The notes under the pieces were generated by a model. That model saw only the letters and a list, made by a program, of their open reading frames with translations, searched no databases and was not told where the DNA came from. From Bacteroidota bacterium (GTDB lineage Bacteria > Bacteroidota > Bacteroidia > Chitinophagales > Saprospiraceae): DNA of 15,623 nt. The stretch is taken from contig JAGWYI010000028.1 of the NCBI GenBank assembly GCA_018969455.1, positions 1 through 15,623 of the forward strand, read 5' to 3'. The translations under genes and the position numbers were made by a program. Each line of letters starts with the position of its first letter. Within the stretch, counting starts at the first letter, position 1. Positions 1 through 7,666 of the stretch are shown here, piece after piece.

Positions 1-2511
1 CCAGCTGCCGGAAAGTGGGTAGACCTCACTTTCGACATGAGCGCAGGTGCTGCAAAAACGGGTTTGACCAAAATCATTATTTTCTTCGATCCTGGGGTTG
101 ATGCAAGCAGCAACACCTACTATTTTGATGATTTGGTTGCTTACAAAGCAGGTGTCTGCTATGAAACTTTTGAAGGAGGCCAACAATTGCCATGGGCAGG
201 CCTCGACGGCGAATATGCAGGTGCAGTGGCCAACCCTAAAACCAACAGCATCAACAGCAGTGCAACGGTAGGCAAATACACTAAAAGCAATACCCACGCC
301 TACAGCCTCTTGTTGGCAGATAACGGTACCACACCTTTCGACTTGTCGGTCAACAACCAGTTTAAAATGAAAGTGTATACTGATGCGCCAACGCAAGTAT
401 TGCTGAAACTCGAAGGCGGAGGCAAAAACATCGAGAAAATTCAAAACATCGCAGTAGCAGGCGCCTGGCAAGAATACACTTTCGACTTTAGTGAGGCCGC
501 CTCATTTACAACCCTTACCAAGTTGATCATTTTCTTCGATCCAGGGGTTGAAACCAGCGGAGATACCTACTATTTCGATGACATTTGCGCTGTTCCCAAC
601 CCTTGCCCGGGCGTAGCGGCTAACCCCGACATTCTGGATGATTTTGAATGTCAACGCCATGCAACCTATGCAGGAGACTGGACGGCACTCAGCGTGGTAA
701 ATAACCCCGCTCCAAGTGGCGATAACAATTCCCCTAAGGTTGGCCGTTGGGACGACCCAAGCGGACCAGGCACCGAATTTTCCAATTTCCAGATCGACTA
801 TCAAAACCCAATCGACCTGTCTGTTCGCAACCAGTTCAGTTTGAAACTTTGGGCGCCAAAAGCAGGCCGCTTGCTGCTCAAAATTGAAGGAGGCGTTTCT
901 GCCAAAGAAATTGAATTTCAGGTAACTGAACTGAACCAATGGGTAGAATACACTGCCGATTTCAGCGGAGAAGCAGGCGAAGGCCACAAAAAACTGGTGG
1001 TGTTTATCAATGCCTTTGTTCCGGGAGAACCTGGAGACGTTTATTATGTGGATGATATTAAATTGGCGCCATCACCTGTTGCTCCGCCACTGGAGGATTT
1101 TGAAGGCGGCCTTCACCTGGGGTGGCAACCCCTCGATGGAAATGAAGCCGTACACGGTACATTTGCAGTTGGAAACAACTCCAATCCAAATGGCGTAAAT
1201 GGCTCTGCAACAGCAGGCTGCTATACCAAAGGGCCATCTGCATTTTCAACTTTGCAGGCAATTTCCCTCACCAATTTCGACTTAACCAAGTTTTCCCAGT
1301 TTAACCTGGATGTATTGAGCCCAGCAAGCGGCGGTAAAGTTACCATGGTGTTAAGCGGCCCTTCCGGAAACCAGCAAGCCGATGCAACGGTAACTACACC
1401 AGCACAATGGGAAACTTTGAAATTCGACTTCTCTGCATTTTCTGCAGTGACCGATTTCAATGAAGTGCGCTTGTTGTTCAACGGCGGTACCGCAGCACCA
1501 GGCCAAAGCTGGTGCATCGACAACCTGCGCCAAAGCGAAACTACGATCGATCCCTGTGCCGATGTTGTTCCTAAACCACAGATTATTGATGATTACGAGT
1601 GCCAACGAAATTATGTAACCATTTTCTATGGCGCCGACGACATCAAACCGGTAAACAATCCTTACCTGTTGCCTGCCAACGGTTCTTTGAAAGTTGGTAA
1701 ATACACCGACCCTGCCGGACAACCCTATGCAGGTATCGGTATTGAATTTGCACAAGCGCCCGACCTTACCATTTACAACCAATTGCAATGCCAGGTGTAT
1801 GCAGCAAAAGCCAATGTTCCCTTCCTGTTCAAACTCGAAGGCGGAACCACCGGTGCAGTTGAAATATTTGACACCCTGAAAACGGCCAATACCTGGTATC
1901 AGTTCAATGTCGACTTCAGCGGAAAAGTAGGAACTGACAACAAAAAACTGGTCATTTTCTTCGATGTTGCTACCGATAATGGCGGCACATATTACATCGA
2001 CAACATCAAGTGGAGCCGTAAAGGATACAATGGATGTATTGACGACCACGAAACACCGCTTTCTACCATCACCAACTTTACCTATTTCAACAACGGTGCA
2101 CTTGCAGGTACCAATGCAGAGGTAGTAGACAATCCTTTGAAAGCAGGTATCAACACCAGCAATAAAGTGGGCAAACTCGTTCAGGCTGCCGATGCAACCA
2201 TCTATGCAGGCATGTATGCCGACCTGGATGCAAACATCGACTTTGGCGGTAAAAAACAAATGAAAGGCAAGTTCCTGATGGATCACCTGGGTACCGTTAC
2301 CATGAAAATTGAAGTTTTCGGAAATCCAGTTCCTCCAATTGAAGTAACCATGCCCAATACCAAAGTTAATGAATGGGAAGAAATCACTTTCGACTTTAAA
2401 GCCTACGTTGACGGCGACAAATACAATCGTTTGACCATGTTCCCTGATATTACTTCGGTGGGAACGGGTACCGCACGGGTAACCTATTTTGATGACCTGG
2501 TAATCGGAGAG
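1..2511 (+). repeat. Tandem protein repeats (jelly-roll-like), one cut and five complete
   Basis: Approximate repeat bounds are: cut repeat 1-147, then 157-594, 628-1071, 1090-1536, 1576-2016 and 2029-2511. Complete repeats one and three share an N-terminal FEGG and a following Y/CYTK element. Repeats two and four share DDFECQR / DDYECQR and a VNNP element. The order is therefore A-B-A-B plus a diverged fifth. The end of the cut repeat (about 67-131) and the end of the first complete repeat (about 517-581) are also very similar in DNA, including a shared TTTTCTTCGATCC and ACCTACTATTT, which points to fairly recent duplication or gene conversion. Confidence 0.8.
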
Positions 2512-2787
2512 GGCCAATGTGGTATTGTTGGAACCAATGCACCCAACATCGAACAGCTCAGCGTGTCGCCCAACCCCTCTTACGATGTATTCCGGGTGAA
2601 AAACATCAGCAATGTTGATCGATTTGAAGTGTATAACCTCCTGGGTGTACGGGTGGCAAGCATCAATACCAACGGAAGCCATCAGGTAGAAATCGACCTG
2701 GCTCGATTCCCTGCTGGTATGTATACCGTATCCGGGTTCAACGAACTCAATCAATTGATTGGCAATGCCAAACTGGTGAAACAATAA
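1..2787 (+). CDS. T9SS-sorted surface protein with tandem jelly-roll-like (carbohydrate-binding-like) repeats, 5' partial
   Basis: The frame is open from base 1, and the residues before the first ATG (base 37) already match the repeat pattern, so the true start lies upstream. At least 928 residues are present. Five complete repeats of about 145-160 residues follow a cut one. Each ends in a strand of the form YYFDDL, YYVDDI, WCIDNL or YYIDNI, preceded by an FDF(S) strand and an IIFFD- or VIFFD-like strand, as in galactose-binding or CBM-like jelly rolls. The last ~80 residues are a T9SS type A sorting domain (VSPNPSYDVFRV, FEVYNLLGVRV, PAGMYTV, ending KLVKQ), so the protein should cross the outer membrane through T9SS and stay on the surface or be released. 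No catalytic domain is visible in the part seen. Its position before GH144 and GH3 genes on the same strand suggests beta-glucan binding (inference). An enzyme domain could lie upstream of the window. Confidence 0.88.
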   Translation, partial: PAAGKWVDLTFDMSAGAAKTGLTKIIIFFDPGVDASSNTYYFDDLVAYKAGVCYETFEGGQQLPWAGLDGEYAGAVANPKTNSINSSATVGKYTKSNTHAYSLLLADNGTTPFDLSVNNQFKMKVYTDAPTQVLLKLEGGGKNIEKIQNIAVAGAWQEYTFDFSEAASFTTLTKLIIFFDPGVETSGDTYYFDDICAVPNPCPGVAANPDILDDFECQRHATYAGDWTALSVVNNPAPSGDNNSPKVGRWDDPSGPGTEFSNFQIDYQNPIDLSVRNQFSLKLWAPKAGRLLLKIEGGVSAKEIEFQVTELNQWVEYTADFSGEAGEGHKKLVVFINAFVPGEPGDVYYVDDIKLAPSPVAPPLEDFEGGLHLGWQPLDGNEAVHGTFAVGNNSNPNGVNGSATAGCYTKGPSAFSTLQAISLTNFDLTKFSQFNLDVLSPASGGKVTMVLSGPSGNQQADATVTTPAQWETLKFDFSAFSAVTDFNEVRLLFNGGTAAPGQSWCIDNLRQSETTIDPCADVVPKPQIIDDYECQRNYVTIFYGADDIKPVNNPYLLPANGSLKVGKYTDPAGQPYAGIGIEFAQAPDLTIYNQLQCQVYAAKANVPFLFKLEGGTTGAVEIFDTLKTANTWYQFNVDFSGKVGTDNKKLVIFFDVATDNGGTYYIDNIKWSRKGYNGCIDDHETPLSTITNFTYFNNGALAGTNAEVVDNPLKAGINTSNKVGKLVQAADATIYAGMYADLDANIDFGGKKQMKGKFLMDHLGTVTMKIEVFGNPVPPIEVTMPNTKVNEWEEITFDFKAYVDGDKYNRLTMFPDITSVGTGTARVTYFDDLVIGEGQCGIVGTNAPNIEQLSVSPNPSYDVFRVKNISNVDRFEVYNLLGVRVASINTNGSHQVEIDLARFPAGMYTVSGFNELNQLIGNAKLVKQ
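2548..2784 (+). other. T9SS type A C-terminal sorting domain
   Basis: This is the final ~79 residues of the first gene. It has the features of this signal: an SPNPS opening, a YNLLGVRV beta strand, an LARFPAGMYTV strand and a short basic end, KLVKQ. In known T9SS substrates this domain targets the protein to the outer-membrane translocon and is normally removed by the sortase. Confidence 0.88.
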
Positions 2788-2790
2788 ATC

Positions 2791-2824
2791 CATATCCGGT
2801 GCTTCGTGCACCGGATATGTTCTT
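2791..2824 (+). terminator. Rho-independent terminator-like hairpin after the surface-protein gene
   Basis: A perfect 12-bp stem (CATATCCGGTGC at 2791-2802 pairing with GCACCGGATATG at 2808-2819) closes a 5-base loop. It starts 4 bases after the TAA stop and is followed by a short T-rich run, TTCTT. The T-run is weak, but the position and stem quality support termination here. The GH144 operon is therefore probably transcribed from its own promoter. Confidence 0.75.
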
Positions 2825-2866
2825 CATGCCGCCTGGTTTTGTGTATATCGATCTGAATAAATCATT

Positions 2867-2895
2867 ATAAATCAGTGACATAGACCCTGATTTAT
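2867..2895. promoter_or_regulatory. 9-bp inverted repeat, operator-like
   Basis: ATAAATCAG (2867-2875) and CTGATTTAT (2887-2895) are perfect reverse complements separated by 11 bases. An AT-rich dyad of this spacing upstream of a sugar-utilisation operon could bind a dimeric regulator. It could also be chance in AT-rich DNA. No regulator gene is in the window. Confidence 0.35.
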
Positions 2896-2992
2896 CCACA
2901 AAATCCTGCGAATCCTGGAATAATTTTCACCAGCCGCTTTTGGCTGAAATTCGACTAAAAACGACTGGTTTTCATCATTGAGTTGAAAAAGC

Positions 2993-3045
2993 GGCGGGGT
3001 TCAGGGCCGTTTCTAACACAAAGCCCTGATTTCCCGCCCTTTTTT
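2993..3045 (+). terminator. Compound hairpin followed by six T: terminator, attenuator or 3' end of a small RNA
   Basis: An outer 6-bp GC stem (GGCGGG 2993-2998 / CCCGCC 3033-3038) encloses a 7-bp inner stem (TCAGGGC 3001-3007 / GCCCTGA 3023-3029) across a small internal loop. One base later comes a run of six T (3040-3045). This resembles an intrinsic terminator, yet it sits about 250 bases after the previous stop codon and about 115 before the next start. It would therefore end either a short RNA starting after 2820 or a GH144 leader transcript. Confidence 0.45.
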
Positions 3046-3159
3046 CCATGTCTGTGCCCTGCCAAAGGCTTATCCTCTTAGGGATGAAAAATGTACACGG
3101 CGCACAGCAAGTCTATAAATGCTGTAATTTCAAACAGTATTGATATAATTCCCCGCTAA

Positions 3160-5403
3160 ATGCGCATAGCAATTATGAAATCTGGTTCGCATTTTTTTCT
3201 TCTTTTTCTGATCCTTACAGCGTTCTTTCCTGCTTTTGCTCAAAACACAAGCAAACAGATCGCACCAATAAACATCCCTTTTTCGCTCGATTCGCTTGAA
3301 AAACGCAGTTTTGATTATTTTTGGAAACTGACCGACCGTCAATTTCAAACGCCTGACCGCTGGCCCAACTTGAGTTTTTCGTCTATCGCTGCCACCGGAT
3401 TTGGACTAAGCGCCTATCTGGTAGGTGTTGAAAGAAACTATATCACACGCGCACAAGCGGCCGAACGAGTACTCAAAACCCTGGAGGTTTTAAAAAACTT
3501 ACCACAAGGCCCTCAAGCACAAGGCGTTGCAGGGCATCGCGGCTTTTATTACCATTTCCTTGACCATCAAGAAGCATTACGGTATCGCGATGTTGAACTT
3601 TCTACCATCGACTCAGGGCTTTTGTTGGCAGGAATTCTGTCGTGCATGAGCTTTTTTGACCAAAACAACCCAAGCGAAAATGCCATCCGCGAAACTGCTG
3701 ATTTTATTTACCGAAGGGTCGAATGGCCATGGATGCTCAACGAAAACCAACGATTGAGCATGGGCTGGAAACCTGAAAAAGGTTTTTTGCAAGCCGAGTG
3801 GTTTGGTTATACCGAAGCCATGATCCTGTATGTTCTGGCATTGGGCTCTCCTACCCACCCCATCAACCCAGAATCATGGGAGGCCTGGACCCAAAATTAT
3901 GTTTGGGATACTTACGAAGGCCAGGAACACATCAATTTTGGCCCCTTATTCGGACACCAATACAGCCATATCTGGATCGATTTTAAGGGAATTAAAGATC
4001 CATACATGCAAAAGAAAGGTTTGGACTATGCCGAAAACACCCGCAGGGCAACCCTGGCCAATTACAATTATTGCAAACGGAACCCAAAAAAATTCAAGGC
4101 CTATTCCGATAAAATTTGGGGACTGACCGCTTGCGATGGTCCTGCCGACTGGTTGTACAAACACGATTTGGCGCAATCCTGTGCCGCTGATCGCCAAAAT
4201 TTTATGGGATACAGCGCCAGAGGGGTTGCTTCCGATTACAATACCGACGACGGAACCATTGCCCCTACTGCCGCAGGCGGATCTCTGCCATTTGCACCCG
4301 AAATATGTTTGCCAGCACTCGAAACCATGTGGAATACCTATTTCGACAGCCTGGTTGGTCCATTCGGATTCAAAGATGCTTTCAATCCTACCTTTACGGC
4401 TTGTGGGAAACTGCCTAATGGATGGTTTGATGAAGACTATCTCGGTATAGACCAGGGGCCAATCGTGTTGATGATTGAAAATTACCGCAGCGGATTTCTG
4501 TGGAATTTAATGAAAAAAAACCCATACATCCGAACCGGACTCCAAAAAGCAGGATTCGAAGGCGGATGGTTAGGCAATAAAACCAGCATAAAATCCAAAA
4601 CCAAAACTTTGCCCAATCTGGAAGTACCCAATAACCCCTTTTATTTTTTCGACCGAGGGGTGTACCGGGAAGATGCACAATTCGCACTCCCCTATCGTTT
4701 GCTAAAACCGAATAATATCCTGGCAACCAATCAGGTACAAGGTTTTTATTCCCAACCCGATGGAAGCCTGGTTGGAAATACAGCCGAAACCAAATACCAG
4801 AATTTGAAGTTACCGCTCGTCATTTATCTCCACGATACCGAAGCCTGCGGCCATGATAATGAGTCGCAACTGAGAAGTGGAATCCTGGGTTTATGTGAAC
4901 CCGAATCCTGGAAAAAACACCCCTGTTTTTTGTTGGTTCCCCAATGCCCGTCCAACTTGATTTGGTCGGATATATCCACAAAATCAAACAAGGAGATACC
5001 GGAAAAACCCATGCAGTTGCTGCTCAATCTTTTGAATCAAATTCTACTCGAAAATCCGGCGATCGACCCCAATCGTATTTATGTTACAGGACAAGGGATG
5101 GGCGGAACCGCTGTTGCGGATTTGTTAAGCAGGCGCCCCAATCTTTTTGCTGCTGCATTGCCAATTAGCGCTGAATATGATGCTTCTATGGCGCCAGCCC
5201 TCCGTACCATTCCTATTTGGCTTTTCCATGGCGCCAGAAACGAAAGGATCCCGGCAACAACAGCTCGGAATATGTTGGAAGCCATCAAATTATCGGGTGG
5301 CAAACCTACGTACACCGAATTTACCACGCTCGGACATGCCCTTGGGCAGGAAATTTTTTACAATCCAAAAGTGATAGACTGGCTGTTTTCCCAACACCGG
5401 TAA
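3160..5403 (+). CDS. GH144-type endo-beta-1,2-glucanase with a C-terminal degenerate alpha/beta-hydrolase domain
   Basis: The 747-residue protein has a Sec signal peptide ending near AFAQ (residue 28) and no lipobox or T9SS tail, so it is probably periplasmic. Residues ~41-472 match the GH144 family (Pfam 'glycoamylase', PF10091), which cuts beta-1,2-glucan internally. Hallmarks are RSFDYFWKLTDRQFQTPDR, SSIAATGFGLSAY, GFYYHFLD, STIDSGLLLAGIL, GQEHINFGPLFGHQYSHIWI, ACDGPADW, YSARGVASD, DDGTIAPTAAGGS and GIDQGPIVLMIENYRSG. GH144 proteins are usually ~430-460 residues, so the rest is an extra domain. Residues ~493-745 resemble the COG4099/LpqC-type esterase fold (LPYRLLKPNN, LPLVIYLHD, FLLVPQCP, YVTGQGMGG, IWLFHGA, GHALGQ, WLFSQ). 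Its nucleophile elbow is G-Q-G-M-G, with Gly646 in place of Ser, and the usual Asp is Asn694; His726 remains. ATG at 3175 (residue 6) is an alternative start with a more compact signal peptide. GH3 follows after 25 bases. Confidence 0.9.
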   Translation: MRIAIMKSGSHFFLLFLILTAFFPAFAQNTSKQIAPINIPFSLDSLEKRSFDYFWKLTDRQFQTPDRWPNLSFSSIAATGFGLSAYLVGVERNYITRAQAAERVLKTLEVLKNLPQGPQAQGVAGHRGFYYHFLDHQEALRYRDVELSTIDSGLLLAGILSCMSFFDQNNPSENAIRETADFIYRRVEWPWMLNENQRLSMGWKPEKGFLQAEWFGYTEAMILYVLALGSPTHPINPESWEAWTQNYVWDTYEGQEHINFGPLFGHQYSHIWIDFKGIKDPYMQKKGLDYAENTRRATLANYNYCKRNPKKFKAYSDKIWGLTACDGPADWLYKHDLAQSCAADRQNFMGYSARGVASDYNTDDGTIAPTAAGGSLPFAPEICLPALETMWNTYFDSLVGPFGFKDAFNPTFTACGKLPNGWFDEDYLGIDQGPIVLMIENYRSGFLWNLMKKNPYIRTGLQKAGFEGGWLGNKTSIKSKTKTLPNLEVPNNPFYFFDRGVYREDAQFALPYRLLKPNNILATNQVQGFYSQPDGSLVGNTAETKYQNLKLPLVIYLHDTEACGHDNESQLRSGILGLCEPESWKKHPCFLLVPQCPSNLIWSDISTKSNKEIPEKPMQLLLNLLNQILLENPAIDPNRIYVTGQGMGGTAVADLLSRRPNLFAAALPISAEYDASMAPALRTIPIWLFHGARNERIPATTARNMLEAIKLSGGKPTYTEFTTLGHALGQEIFYNPKVIDWLFSQHR

Positions 5404-5428
5404 TTTAAAATCAAGTCATTCATCCATC

Positions 5429-7666
5429 ATGTTTTATAAATTCTCTTTTTTCCTTATTTTCTTTCTTTGCACCTGTGTGCAACCCATGGCGCATGCACAA
5501 ACGCGCGTGCCTTCCCAAAAATCTGCGCCGGCAGGCAATTCTAAAGTAGAGGCGTTGCTCAAAAAAATGACCCTCCAGGAGAAAATTGGGCAATTGACCC
5601 TTTACACCACCGATTGGGAATCAACCGGGCCTACCATCCGGGATGGATACAAAAACGACATCCGATCTGGTGCTTGTGGTGCGCTGTTCAACAGCCACAC
5701 GGTACCTTTTACCCGGGAATTGCAGCGAATAGCAATAGAAGAAACCCGGCTCAAAATTCCCTTGCTGTTTGGATACGATGTGATTCACGGCTATAAAACC
5801 ATTTTCCCTATTCCCTTGGGGGAGGCGGCAAGTTGGGATTTAACGGCCATTGAAAAAAGTGCCCGGGTCGCGGCGAAAGAGGCATCTTCAGCCGGATTGC
5901 ATTGGACATTTGCACCCATGGTTGACGTAGCGCGCGACCCCCGTTGGGGCCGCGTAATGGAAGGCGCCGGTGAAGACACCTACCTGGGTTGTCGCATTGC
6001 CGAAGCCCGTGTACGGGGCATTCAGGGAAAAGGCATCGGAAATACCGATGCCGTATTGGCCTGTGTGAAACACTATGCCGCTTACGGAGCTGCAATTGGT
6101 GGGCGCGATTACAATACGGTTGATATGAGTGAACGTTTTTTACGCGAATACTATTTGCCACCTTATAAAGCGGCCATCGATGCCGGAGCCCGTACCGTTA
6201 TGGCCTCTTTCAATGATTATGATGGCGTGCCCGCTACCGGAAACAAATTTTTGCTCGACCAAATATTGAGAAAGGAATGGAAATTTAAAGGATTTGTTGT
6301 ATCCGATTACACAGGAATTGCCGAAATGGTTAATCATGGCGTAGTAGCCAATGACAAAGAAGCAGGAGAACTTGCGCTCCAAGCCGGTGTTGACATGGAT
6401 ATGCAATCGGCTATTTATCAAAGATTTACAGCACAATCACTTCGGGAAGGTAAAATTTCCCTGCAGCAAATTGACGATGCTGTACGACGTATTTTAAGCC
6501 TGAAATTCGAATTGGGTCTTTTTGATGATCCCTATAAGTTTAGCGATCAGGCTCGGTATGATGCGACCATTTTAAGCGCCGAAAATCGGGCTGCTGCGCG
6601 TGACGTGGCAAAACGGAGCATCGTTCTGCTTCAAAATAAGGGGAATGTGTTACCACTATCGAAAAACACAAAAATTGCCCTCATCGGCCCCCTTGCAGAA
6701 AACAAAAGCGAACTCATCGGAAACTGGTGTGGCGCGGGCAGCGGCAGCGATTGTGTAAGTGTGCGGGAAGGCTTGCAACTTGCAGGTTATAACCAAGTTG
6801 CATTCGCCAAAGCTTGCGAAATTGCCGACCACGACGAATCCGGTTTCAAGGCAGCGTTGGAAGTTGCTCAACATGCAGATGTATTGGTAGTTGTACTTGG
6901 AGAACGCGCCGACATGAGCGGCGAAGCAGCCTCTCGATCAAATATTAAATTGCCGGGAGTGCAGGAAAACTTGCTCAAAGCACTCAAATCAAGCGGAAAA
7001 CCCATCGTAGTGATTTTAATGAACGGTCGCCCACTCGATTTAAGTGAGATCGTAAACGACGCAGATGCCATTCTCGAAGCCTGGTGGCTTGGCACGGAAA
7101 CTGGAAATGCCCTGGCAGATGTAATCAGCGGCGCCTACAATCCTTCAGGTAAATTGCCCATGAGTTTCCCAAAAAGTGTGGGGCAAATTCCAGTTTATTA
7201 CAATTACAAAAGTACCGGAAGACCTTATGATCCCAACTCCAAGTGGACCAGCAAATACATTGATGAACAAAACAACCCGCTGTTCCCGTTTGGTTTTGGA
7301 TTGAGCTACACCACTTTCGAATATGGGGAAATCCAATGCGATAACCCGGTTTTTAAAAAAGGAACTCCCGTTCAATTGCGCGTAAATGTGCGCAATACCG
7401 GAAAATACGATGGCGAAGAAGTTGTTCAGTTGTACATCCGAGATGTGACGGCTTCGGTTACCAGACCGGTTCGGGAATTGAAAGCCTTTAAAAAAATCAA
7501 GATACCCCAAGGAGGCAATGAAACCATTTCGTTCTCCCTCACCGATGCAGACTTTAGTTTTTACAAAAAAAACATGCAATTCGGGAGCGAAGCCGGGAAA
7601 TTTGAAATTTATATTGGGGGTAGCGCACTCGCCAGCCGAAAACTAAGCATCGAAATGAAACCTTGA
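5429..7666 (+). CDS. bglX: Glycoside hydrolase family 3 beta-glucosidase, exported
   Basis: The 745-residue protein starts with a Sec signal peptide ending AHA-Q (residues 1-24). Next is a GH3 (alpha/beta)8 domain (~38-365) with YDVIHGY, the DVARDPRWGR motif (166-175), KHYAAYG (214-220) and the nucleophile Asp293 in FVVSDYTG. The alpha/beta sandwich domain (~395-615) carries the probable acid/base Glu499 in SGEAASR. A fibronectin-III-like domain (~640-735, VRNTGKYDGEEVVQLYI) ends the protein. Length and domain order fit BglX-type enzymes that remove glucose from the non-reducing end of beta-gluco-oligosaccharides. The gene lies 25 bases after GH144 on the same strand, so co-transcription is likely. 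In Bacteroidota GH3 enzymes next to GH144 act on sophorose-type (beta-1,2) oligosaccharides, and this specificity is inferred from context. There is no lipobox and no T9SS tail, so a periplasmic site is likely. Confidence 0.92.
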   Translation: MFYKFSFFLIFFLCTCVQPMAHAQTRVPSQKSAPAGNSKVEALLKKMTLQEKIGQLTLYTTDWESTGPTIRDGYKNDIRSGACGALFNSHTVPFTRELQRIAIEETRLKIPLLFGYDVIHGYKTIFPIPLGEAASWDLTAIEKSARVAAKEASSAGLHWTFAPMVDVARDPRWGRVMEGAGEDTYLGCRIAEARVRGIQGKGIGNTDAVLACVKHYAAYGAAIGGRDYNTVDMSERFLREYYLPPYKAAIDAGARTVMASFNDYDGVPATGNKFLLDQILRKEWKFKGFVVSDYTGIAEMVNHGVVANDKEAGELALQAGVDMDMQSAIYQRFTAQSLREGKISLQQIDDAVRRILSLKFELGLFDDPYKFSDQARYDATILSAENRAAARDVAKRSIVLLQNKGNVLPLSKNTKIALIGPLAENKSELIGNWCGAGSGSDCVSVREGLQLAGYNQVAFAKACEIADHDESGFKAALEVAQHADVLVVVLGERADMSGEAASRSNIKLPGVQENLLKALKSSGKPIVVILMNGRPLDLSEIVNDADAILEAWWLGTETGNALADVISGAYNPSGKLPMSFPKSVGQIPVYYNYKSTGRPYDPNSKWTSKYIDEQNNPLFPFGFGLSYTTFEYGEIQCDNPVFKKGTPVQLRVNVRNTGKYDGEEVVQLYIRDVTASVTRPVRELKAFKKIKIPQGGNETISFSLTDADFSFYKKNMQFGSEAGKFEIYIGGSALASRKLSIEMKP

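Larger units (their letters stand above)
2788..3159. other. Intergenic region with several inverted repeats; probable promoter and leader of the GH144-GH3 operon
   Basis: There is no credible gene in these 372 bases. After the terminator lie a 9-bp inverted repeat (ATAAATCAG 2867-2875 / CTGATTTAT 2887-2895) and a long-range 9-bp match (GCCGCTTTT 2933-2941 / AAAAGCGGC 2987-2995). A compound hairpin with a T-run follows at 2993-3045. The nonamer CCCTGATTT occurs twice (2885-2893, 3024-3032). The last 110 bases before the GH144 start are AT-rich (TATAAT at 3143-3148) and probably hold its promoter, but no clear Bacteroidota -33/-7 pair could be assigned. Confidence 0.55.

Noticed and set aside
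1..2511. Periodic sequence as a possible CRISPR or DNA satellite
   Set aside because: The period is about 450 bases, follows codon frame and encodes diverged protein domains. There are no short identical repeats with unique spacers.
1351..2811. 486-residue open frame on the minus strand
   Set aside because: It is the antisense shadow of the repeat protein. The sense frame has clear repeats and a T9SS domain, while the antisense translation has no recognisable domain or signal peptide and overlaps the terminator hairpin.
3160..4600. Calling the GH144 domain a glucoamylase
   Set aside because: The Pfam name 'glycoamylase' is historical. The motifs match GH144, whose characterised members cleave beta-1,2-glucan, not starch.
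5429..5500. Lipoprotein signal in the GH3 protein (FLCTC)
   Set aside because: The residues before either Cys do not fit a lipobox, and a normal signal peptidase I site (AHA-Q) follows.
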